Below, piece after piece: positions 1 through 5,076 of a stretch of 6,179 nucleotides of DNA; within the stretch, counting starts at the first letter, position 1; each line of letters opens with the position of its first letter. This stretch comes from DAOMOP01 sp035444405 (GTDB lineage Bacteria > Pseudomonadota > Gammaproteobacteria > Burkholderiales > Rhodocyclaceae), in assembly GCA_035444405.1 (NCBI GenBank), contig DAOMOP010000221.1:1-6179 (forward strand), written 5' to 3'. Made by a program: the position numbers and the translations under genes. The notes below the pieces were generated by a model. The model saw only the letters and a program-made list of their open reading frames with translations, made no database searches and was not told the origin of the DNA.

Positions 1-812
1 AGCGTCAGCATCATGAAGATGAACGCCTGCAGCACCATGATCAGGATGTGGAAGATCGCCCAGATCGAACCGGCGATCAGATGCCCGATGAAGCCGAATA
101 CGGTCGCGGTGCCGCCGAGCAGCGCGATCAGGATGAACAGCAGCTCGCCGGCGAACAGGTTGCCGAACAGACGCAGGCCGTGCGAGACGGTCTTGGCGAG
201 GAATTCGATCATCTGCATGATGAAGTTCACCGGCCACAGGATCGGATGGCTGCCGAACGGCGCGGTGAAGAGCTCGTGCGTCCAGCCGCCGAGACCCTTG
301 ATCTTGATGTTGTAGTAGACACACATCAGGAAGACCGAGATCGACATGCCCAGCGGCACGTTGATGTCGGCGGTCGGCACGACGCGCATGTAGGCGTGCG
401 CCGGATCACCCCCGGCCGAGGCGACGATGCCTTCCCAGATGCGCGGCAGCAGATCCACCGGAACCAGGTCCATCACGTTCATCAGGAACACCCAGATGAA
501 CACGGTCAGCGCGAGCGGCGCGACGAACTTGCGCGATTCGGCGCTGTGGATGATGCCCTTGGCCTGGTCGGCGACCATCTCGACCATCAGCTCGATGAAG
601 CCCTGGAAACGCCCCGGCACCCCCGAAGTCGCGCGCGAGGCCACCCGCCACAGCATGAACACGGTGAGAATGCCCAGACCGAAGGACCAGAACATCGAAT
701 CGATGTTGACCAGGCTCCAGTCGATGATGTTTTCCTGGGCGTGACCGGACTGGTTGAAGTTGGTCAGGTGATGGACGACGTATTCGGACGCGGTGGGCGC
801 TGCTGTAGCCAT
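1..812 (-). CDS. atpB: F0F1 ATP synthase subunit a (3' end cut off by window edge)
   Basis: This is the membrane subunit a of the F0 sector. It forms the two proton half-channels beside the c-ring and is essential for proton-driven ATP synthesis in the inner membrane. The start is ATG at 812 (MATAAPTASEYVVHHL), with a GGTGA ribosome-binding stretch about ten bases upstream (823-827). 270 residues are visible, with several hydrophobic helices (for example about 40-58, 98-116, 152-169, 193-210, 217-240 and 246-269). The hallmark HGLRLFGNLFAGELLF carries Arg214, matching the essential E. coli Arg210, and Glu223, matching E. coli Glu219. LQAFIFMMLT near the end carries the conserved Gln262. By comparison with the 271-residue E. 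coli protein, only about a dozen C-terminal residues lie outside the window. It starts two bases after the atpI stop, so the two genes are almost certainly co-transcribed. Nothing in it looks broken. Identification is secure. Confidence 0.97.
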   Translation of the reverse strand, partial: MATAAPTASEYVVHHLTNFNQSGHAQENIIDWSLVNIDSMFWSFGLGILTVFMLWRVASRATSGVPGRFQGFIELMVEMVADQAKGIIHSAESRKFVAPLALTVFIWVFLMNVMDLVPVDLLPRIWEGIVASAGGDPAHAYMRVVPTADINVPLGMSISVFLMCVYYNIKIKGLGGWTHELFTAPFGSHPILWPVNFIMQMIEFLAKTVSHGLRLFGNLFAGELLFILIALLGGTATVFGFIGHLIAGSIWAIFHILIMVLQAFIFMMLT

Positions 813-814
813 GG

Positions 815-1156
815 TTATTTTTTCACCAGAAATGCAAATAAATTCGCCTTCAGTGTCAGGATCAGGCCGATGAACAGCGCCCCCCAGTGGAGGTCTTCAT
901 ACCAGGCCCGAACCAGCACCAACAATCCCACTATCGCCGCAAGCTTGACGAACTCGCCGACGAAAAAGGCAGTCACGGGGGGAGTACCGGACCGCCTCGA
1001 AACCAGACTCAGGCGCAGCGCGAACAATGCATTGGGCACGACACAGACCAGCCCAGCCAATGCCGCCGATATCGCCCCATGCAATCCGAAAAAAACGGCC
1101 GAGATGGCCGTTGCTGCGATCGTGGCGCCAAACTGCAGGAAAACCAGCGTGAACAT
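815..1156 (-). CDS. atpI: ATP synthase accessory subunit I (AtpI)
   Basis: AtpI is the small membrane protein encoded first in many atp operons. The family is thought to help assemble or stabilise the c-ring, or assist Mg2+ supply, and is not part of the finished enzyme. From ATG at 1156 the product is 113 residues with four predicted membrane segments (about 4-24, 27-47, 64-84, 90-110). Family-like features are the loop AGLVCVVPNALFALR (34-48), resembling the conserved glycine/Pro-Asn region, and FFVGEFVKLA (64-73), matching the GE-x-x-K pattern. The frame is open further upstream to an ATG at 1279 (154 residues). That extension would cover a good promoter (1211-1239), lacks family features and is hydrophilic, so I prefer 1156, although no strong ribosome-binding site precedes it. 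No ATG, GTG or TTG lies in frame between the promoter and 1156. The stop (815-817) sits two bases before atpB. Confidence 0.88.
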   Translation of the reverse strand: MFTLVFLQFGATIAATAISAVFFGLHGAISAALAGLVCVVPNALFALRLSLVSRRSGTPPVTAFFVGEFVKLAAIVGLLVLVRAWYEDLHWGALFIGLILTLKANLFAFLVKK

Positions 1157-1210
1157 GGGTCTGCGGGCGCGCTGCGGGTGATGCGCCGACTGCCTGAAAA
1201 AATTTGCGCA

Positions 1211-1239
1211 ATGGTAGGGGTTAACCACGACAAAGTCAA
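1211..1239 (-). promoter_or_regulatory. Probable sigma70 promoter of the atp operon
   Basis: Read on the minus strand, a -35 box TTGACT (1239-1234, five of six consensus bases) is followed after exactly 17 bases by a -10 box TACCAT (1216-1211, four of six). Transcription would begin near 1204 and leave an untranslated leader of roughly 49 bases before the atpI ATG at 1156. The position directly upstream of atpI, the first atp gene, is where this operon's promoter is expected. The spacer contains the 8-base palindrome GGTTAACC (1219-1226), probably by chance. The start site is predicted, not measured. Confidence 0.6.
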
Positions 1240-1263
1240 ATCCGTATGGCGTTGCAACATGGC

Positions 1264-1291
1264 TTTTCGACCCAGTCATGCATCTTATATA
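1264..1291 (+). promoter_or_regulatory. Possible weak promoter for the leader ORF and permease
   Basis: A TATATA box (1286-1291) stands out in an otherwise GC-rich region and could be a -10 element for rightward transcription. The best -35 partner is poor: TTTTCG at 1264-1269 with a 16-base spacer. The start would fall near 1298, at or inside the GAGGAG sequence at 1297-1302. No better plus-strand promoter is visible between the atp promoter and the permease, but the call rests mainly on one AT-rich box. Confidence 0.25.
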
Positions 1292-1313
1292 TGACCGAGG
1301 AGAAATGACTTTG

Positions 1314-1430
1314 ATGAACGCTGAGACCGGGCCGCGGGGCGACGTGCAGTGCGCACTTCACCGCAGGCGCGTTGCGGGCGATTACACTGGCGCACTGGGT
1401 GCGGCAGACGGGGGGCGGCGGGGCCGATGA
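1314..1430 (+). CDS. Possible 38-residue leader peptide coupled to the permease
   Basis: I do not recognise this product. A short frame starts at ATG 1314 (MNAETGPRGDVQCALHRRRV...) and ends with TGA at 1428-1430. That stop overlaps the permease ATG (1427-1429) as ATGA, the classic arrangement for translational coupling. A GAGGAG sequence at 1297-1302, the clearest ribosome-binding site in this part of the window, lies 11 bases before ATG 1314 and 8 before an in-frame TTG at 1311. An in-frame ATG at 1305 is only 2 bases away, probably too close. The predicted peptide is Arg/Gly-rich, especially at its end (GGRRGR), and has no hydrophobic segment or known motif. The ribosome-binding site and exact overlap argue for a translated leader. 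The lack of protein-like features means it may only deliver ribosomes to the next gene, or may be chance. Confidence 0.33.
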   Translation: MNAETGPRGDVQCALHRRRVAGDYTGALGAADGGRRGR

Positions 1431-2752
1431 TCGCAACGAGCAAGGCACACGGCCGCGAGATCCTCGGCTGGGCGATGTTCGATTTCGCCAACCAGGCCTA
1501 TACGCTGCTGATCGTCACCGTCGTCTTCGGCGATCTCTATACCCGCGTGATCGTCGGCGATGCGCCGGACTATCGGCTCGGCAATCTGCTGTGGAGTCTC
1601 GCGCTGTGCGCGAGCTATCTGCTGACGGTGCTCGCCGCGCCGGTGTTCGGCGCGTTCATGGATTATGCGCGCGCGAAAAAGCGCATGCTGTTCGCGAGCT
1701 ACCTGCTGACCGTGGTCGGCACCGCGCTTCTGTACTTCGTCGAACCGGGGCTCGTCTGGCTCGGCTTCGTGCTGATCGTGCTGTCGAACACGGCCTATGC
1801 GGTCGGCGAATCATTCATCGCGAGCTTTCTGCCTTTTCTCGGCGCACCCGACGAGCTCGGCCGGGTGTCGGGCTTCGGATGGGCGCTGGGCTACGCCGGC
1901 GGGCTCGTGGCGGCGGGCTTCACAATGGTGTATCTCGGCGAGCCGAGCGCGGAGAACTTCGAACGCATCCGGTGGGTGGGGCCGTTCGCGGCGGCGTTCT
2001 TCCTCGTTGCGGCGATCCCGACCTTCGTGTGGGTGCGCGAACCGCCGGTCGGGCTGCGCCGGCCGCTGTCGAGCAATCTGCTCGCGATCGGCTTCGCGCG
2101 CCTGAAAACCACGCTGCACGCGGTGTCGCACTTTCCCGATCTGGCACGCCTGTTCGTGTCCATCCTGTTCGCGATGGCGGGCGTGTACGTGATCGTCGCG
2201 TTCGCGTTCATCTACGGCGCCCAGGTGATCGGCTGGAGCGAAGCGACACGCAACCTGATGTTCGTCGTCGTGCAGCTCACCGCGCTCGTCGGCGCGCTCG
2301 TGTTCGGCCACCTGCAGGGTCGGCTGGGCGGACGGCCGACTTACGCGCTGACCCTGCTGCTGTGGATCACCGCGATTCTCGCGATTTATTTCGTCGAGGA
2401 CGTGACCGTTTCGGTCAATCGCCTGCTCGGCACCGCCTACGCGGTCGAGCAGGTGTTCCTGTTCGCCGGCACGCTGGCGGGCCTGAGCCTGGGTTCGAGC
2501 CAGTCGGTCGGCCGCGCACTGGTCGGTGCCTTCGCACCCGAGACGCGCGCCGCCGAGCTCTTCGGTTTCTGGGGCCTGTTCTCGAAGCTCGCGGCGATTT
2601 TCGGTCTGTTCGGCGTCGGACTGCTGCAGTATGCGTTCGGGCTCGAAGGCGCGGTGCTGTTCTGCATCGTGCTGTTCGCGCTCGCGCTGGTGCCGCTGGC
2701 GACGATCGACGAGGCGCGCGGCCTGGCGGCGGCCGCGACCTACCGCGACTGA
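1427..2752 (+). CDS. MFS permease, UMF1/Atg22-like family
   Basis: The product is a 441-residue integral membrane protein of the major facilitator type; the substrate is unknown. It has about twelve hydrophobic segments in two halves, split by a cytoplasmic loop near residues 203-240. Family-type sequences include WAMFDFANQAY (15-25), resembling the W-x-x-YD-x-AN-S-x-x motif of UMF1/Atg22-like carriers, RVSGFGWALGYAGG (146-159), and PETRAAELFGFWGLFSK (371-387). UMF1 members are usually annotated only as MFS transporters, and the yeast Atg22 relative exports amino acids from the vacuole, so a metabolite efflux role is possible but unproven. I chose ATG 1427 because the conserved N-terminus begins just after it. 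A GTG at 1349 in the same frame would add 26 Arg/Gly-rich residues unlike the family. It is the only plus-strand gene here and its codon use matches its neighbours. It ends 7 bases from parB, tail to tail. Confidence 0.88.
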   Translation: MIATSKAHGREILGWAMFDFANQAYTLLIVTVVFGDLYTRVIVGDAPDYRLGNLLWSLALCASYLLTVLAAPVFGAFMDYARAKKRMLFASYLLTVVGTALLYFVEPGLVWLGFVLIVLSNTAYAVGESFIASFLPFLGAPDELGRVSGFGWALGYAGGLVAAGFTMVYLGEPSAENFERIRWVGPFAAAFFLVAAIPTFVWVREPPVGLRRPLSSNLLAIGFARLKTTLHAVSHFPDLARLFVSILFAMAGVYVIVAFAFIYGAQVIGWSEATRNLMFVVVQLTALVGALVFGHLQGRLGGRPTYALTLLLWITAILAIYFVEDVTVSVNRLLGTAYAVEQVFLFAGTLAGLSLGSSQSVGRALVGAFAPETRAAELFGFWGLFSKLAAIFGLFGVGLLQYAFGLEGAVLFCIVLFALALVPLATIDEARGLAAAATYRD

Positions 2753-2759
2753 GCGCGCT

Positions 2760-3611
2760 TCAGCGCAGCCGCGCGAGCAGCCCGTCGAGCTGGTCGAGGT
2801 TGCCGAAGCGGATGCTGACCTCGCCCGCGCCCTTGCGATTGGCGCGGATCTTGACCGTCGCGCCGAGCACGTCGGCGATCTCCTCCTCGAGGCGCAGCAG
2901 GTCGCGATCGGGCTCAGGACGGCCGCGGTTGGCGCGCGGATTGAGCATGCGGTGCACCAGCCGCTCGGTGTCGCGCACCGAGAAGCCGCGTGCGGCGACC
3001 TGGTTGGCGACCTGGATCTGGCTCGCCGCATCGAGCGCGAGCACCGCGCGCGCATGCCCCATGTCGATGTCGCCGGCCATCAGGAGCTCCTGCACCGGCG
3101 CGGCGAGGTTGAGCAGGCGCAGCAGGTTCGATGCCGCCGGGCGCGAGCGGCCGACCGCGTCGGCGGCCTGCTGGTGGGTCATGCCGAACTCGTCGATGAG
3201 GCGCTGGATGCCGCCGGCCTCCTCGAGCGGGTTGAGGTTCTCGCGCTGGATGTTCTCGATCAGCGACATCGCCAGCGCCGCCTCGTCGGGGATCTCGCGC
3301 ACCAGGCACGGCACCACGTCGAGCGCGGCGATCTGCGCGGCACGCCAGCGCCGCTCGCCGGCGATGATCTCGTAGGCCTCGTCGCCGACCGGGCGCACCA
3401 GGATCGGCTGCATCACCCCCTGGGCCTTGATCGACGCGGCCAGCTCCTCGAGCGAGCCGGGGTCCATGCGCGTGCGCGGCTGGTACTTGCCCGGGCACAG
3501 GCTGGCCACGGGCAGCGACTGCAGCTCGCCCTTCTCCGCTTCGTCCTCGCGGTTGGCCGACAGCAGCGCGTCGAGGCCACGTCCGAGTCCTTTCAGTTTG
3601 GGTCGCGTCAT
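2760..3611 (-). CDS. parB: Chromosome partitioning protein ParB
   Basis: ParB binds centromere-like parS sites, loads and spreads as a CTP-dependent clamp, and is moved by ParA so that newly copied origins separate. The 283-residue product has the family layout. A basic N-terminal ParA-interacting tail with KGLGRGLDALL (7-17) comes first. The N-terminal CTP-binding/ParB domain follows, with QPRT (44-47), the arginine-rich GERRWRA (85-91) and ENIQRENLNPLEEA (119-132). A helix-turn-helix parS-binding region lies at about 143-165 (MTHQQAADAVGRSRPAASN), and a C-terminal dimerisation segment ends at 283. ATG 3611 is chosen because the conserved tail starts there. The frame stays open to an ATG at 3671, but those 20 extra residues do not look conserved. 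It lies 67 bases after parA on the same strand, probably in the same transcript. No terminator is evident in the 7-base gap to the converging permease. Confidence 0.96.
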   Translation of the reverse strand: MTRPKLKGLGRGLDALLSANREDEAEKGELQSLPVASLCPGKYQPRTRMDPGSLEELAASIKAQGVMQPILVRPVGDEAYEIIAGERRWRAAQIAALDVVPCLVREIPDEAALAMSLIENIQRENLNPLEEAGGIQRLIDEFGMTHQQAADAVGRSRPAASNLLRLLNLAAPVQELLMAGDIDMGHARAVLALDAASQIQVANQVAARGFSVRDTERLVHRMLNPRANRGRPEPDRDLLRLEEEIADVLGATVKIRANRKGAGEVSIRFGNLDQLDGLLARLR

Positions 3612-3678
3612 GAATCTGTCTTGAAGTCGTTGGCAGTGCGGCACGCAGCGAGCGGCCGCGCGCATTTCCAAACGTCGG

Positions 3679-4449
3679 TCAAAGCGCCCTGACCCGCTCG
3701 ATCATCTCCTCGGCGAACGCCAGGTAGGCCTGCGCGCCCTTGGCGTTGCGGTCGAACACCACGCCCGGCATGCCGTGGCTGGGCGCCTCGGCCAGGCGCA
3801 CGTTGCGCGGCACGATGGCGCGGAACACCTTGTCGCCGAAGTGGCTCTCGAGCTGGGCCGAGACCTGCTGCTGCAGCGTCATCCGCGGATCATACATGAC
3901 GCGCAGCAGGCCGATGATCTTGAGGTCGCGGTTGAGGTTGGCGTGGACTTTCTTGATCGTGTTGACCAGATCGGACAGCCCCTCCAGCGCGTAGTACTCG
4001 CACTGCATCGGGATGATGACGCCGTGGGCGGCGCACAGGCCGTTCAAGGTCAGCATCGACAGCGACGGCGGGCAGTCGATCAGCACGAAGTCGTAGTCGG
4101 CGTCGTAGCGCTTCAGCGCGTCGCGCAGGCGGTTCTCGCGCCGCTCGAGCTCGACGAGCTCGACCTCGGCGCCGGCCAGATCGCGGTTGGCCGGCAGGAT
4201 GTCGAAGCCGCCGCTCGGCGAGGCGACGCTGACGCCGTCGAGCGGCGCCATGCCGACCAGCAGGTGATAGACCGAGCGCGCCAGCGCGCGCTTGTCGACG
4301 CCGCTGCCCATCGTCGCGTTGCCCTGCGGGTCGAGGTCGACGAGCAGCGTGCGCTGGCCCGCCTCGTGCAGCGCGGCGGCGAGATTGACGCAGGTGGTGG
4401 TCTTGCCGACCCCGCCTTTCTGATTCGCGACGCAGAAGATTCGGGCCAT
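3679..4449 (-). CDS. parA: Chromosome partitioning ATPase ParA (Soj type)
   Basis: ParA is a P-loop ATPase. It dimerises with ATP, coats nucleoid DNA and is released by ParB, providing the gradient that segregates the origin. The 256-residue protein is the normal size for the short chromosomal type that lacks an N-terminal DNA-binding domain. It begins MARIFCVANQ and runs straight into the deviant Walker A motif KGGVGKTT (11-18), which carries the signature first lysine (Lys11) and the catalytic-loop Lys16. The A' region VDLDPQGNATMG (37-48) includes Asp40, and Walker B is VLIDCPPSLS (122-131). The C-terminal stretch VPRNVRLAEAPSHGMPGVVF (213-232) is typical of Soj/ParA and includes the conserved basic DNA-contact region. 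The ATG at 4449 follows the rsmG stop with no base between them (TGA-ATG), which suggests translational coupling. No key residue is missing. Confidence 0.97.
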   Translation of the reverse strand: MARIFCVANQKGGVGKTTTCVNLAAALHEAGQRTLLVDLDPQGNATMGSGVDKRALARSVYHLLVGMAPLDGVSVASPSGGFDILPANRDLAGAEVELVELERRENRLRDALKRYDADYDFVLIDCPPSLSMLTLNGLCAAHGVIIPMQCEYYALEGLSDLVNTIKKVHANLNRDLKIIGLLRVMYDPRMTLQQQVSAQLESHFGDKVFRAIVPRNVRLAEAPSHGMPGVVFDRNAKGAQAYLAFAEEMIERVRAL

Positions 4450-5076
4450 TCAGTCGAGTTCCAGGATGATCAGGTGGCGCTGCGCGGCAAGCCCCGGCAC
4501 GGCCAGCGCGGGCGCCGCAACGACGCGCACGCCGGCCGGCAGCCGCTCGAGCTCGTCCCGAGGATACACGCCTTTCATCGCGAGAAAGCGTCCGCCGGGG
4601 CGCAGCAGGTGGCGCGTGAGCGCGACGAAGTCGGCGAGCTCGCTGAAGGCGCGCGAGATCACCGCATCGAAGGGCACATCGACGCGCACGTTCTCGACGC
4701 GCTCGTTCACAACCTCGAAGTTCGCCAGATCGAGCTCGATGCGCGCCTGCTGCTGGAAGCTCGCCTTCTTGCCGACCGCCTCGATCGAGCTCACCGCGAG
4801 CGCGGGCCGCGCGATCGCGAGCGGAATGCCGGGCAGGCCGCCGCCCGAGCCGACGTCGGCGAGCCGCATGAGGCCGTCGAGGTGGGGCAGCACCGCGAGC
4901 GCATCGAGCAGGTGGTGGGTGACCGCCTGGTCGGGGTCGCGGATCGCGGTAAGGTTGTAGACGCGGTTCCACTTCAGGAGCAGCGCCGCATAGTCGAGCA
5001 GGCGTGTGCGCGCGCCTGCGGGCAGGATCACGCCGAGCGCGGCGAGCCCCTCGTCGAGGATCACCTCCGCACTCAT
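4450..5076 (-). CDS. rsmG: 16S rRNA (guanine-527 N7) methyltransferase RsmG
   Basis: RsmG (formerly GidB) uses S-adenosylmethionine to methylate N7 of G527 in 16S rRNA, in the 530 loop of the small subunit. In several bacteria its loss gives low-level streptomycin resistance. The product is 208 residues, against 207 in E. coli. Visible family features are LLKWNRVYNLTAIRD (33-47), the SAM-binding motif LADVGSGGGLPGIPLAIA (72-89), the downstream acidic strand SSIEAVGKKASF holding the ribose-binding Glu, FDAVISRAFSEL, and RPGGRFLAMKG. ATG 5076 is chosen because it gives the normal family length and forms an ATGA overlap with the mnmG stop. The same frame is open far upstream inside mnmG, but that part is a shadow with no family match. 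The mnmG-rsmG-parA-parB order is a classic origin-proximal cluster. Confidence 0.97.
   Translation of the reverse strand: MSAEVILDEGLAALGVILPAGARTRLLDYAALLLKWNRVYNLTAIRDPDQAVTHHLLDALAVLPHLDGLMRLADVGSGGGLPGIPLAIARPALAVSSIEAVGKKASFQQQARIELDLANFEVVNERVENVRVDVPFDAVISRAFSELADFVALTRHLLRPGGRFLAMKGVYPRDELERLPAGVRVVAAPALAVPGLAAQRHLIILELD

Noticed and set aside
48..1181. Long plus-strand open frame across atpB and atpI
   Set aside because: It is antisense to two clearly identified genes, and its protein is rich in His, Arg, Gln and Asp without any fold-like pattern. It is a shadow frame of GC-rich coding DNA.
1219..1226. GGTTAACC palindrome inside the atp promoter spacer as an operator
   Set aside because: Eight-base palindromes are expected by chance about once per 256 positions, there is no second copy nearby, and no regulator gene is present.
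1251..1263. GTTGCAAC palindrome flanked by ATGGC direct repeats (1246-1263) as a regulatory site
   Set aside because: It is short and unsupported by any second copy. It could be a binding site in the divergent region, but nothing beyond its position suggests so.
1275..1295. GTCAT ... ATGAC inverted repeat around the AT-rich box
   Set aside because: The arms are only 5 bases with an 11-base loop and do not extend, so this is at chance level.
1811..3055. 414-codon minus-strand open frame opposite the permease and overlapping parB in another frame
   Set aside because: Composition is dominated by Arg, Glu, Gln and His as expected of an antisense shadow, and there is no recognisable domain.
1372..3375. 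667-codon plus-strand open frame through the permease and the complement of parB
   Set aside because: It crosses two real genes on opposite strands and encodes Arg/Ala-rich low-complexity sequence, so it is a shadow.
3652..3659. GCGGCCGC palindrome in the parA-parB gap as a terminator or attenuator
   Set aside because: It has no loop and no following T-run, and it is a common GC-rich octamer in such genomes.
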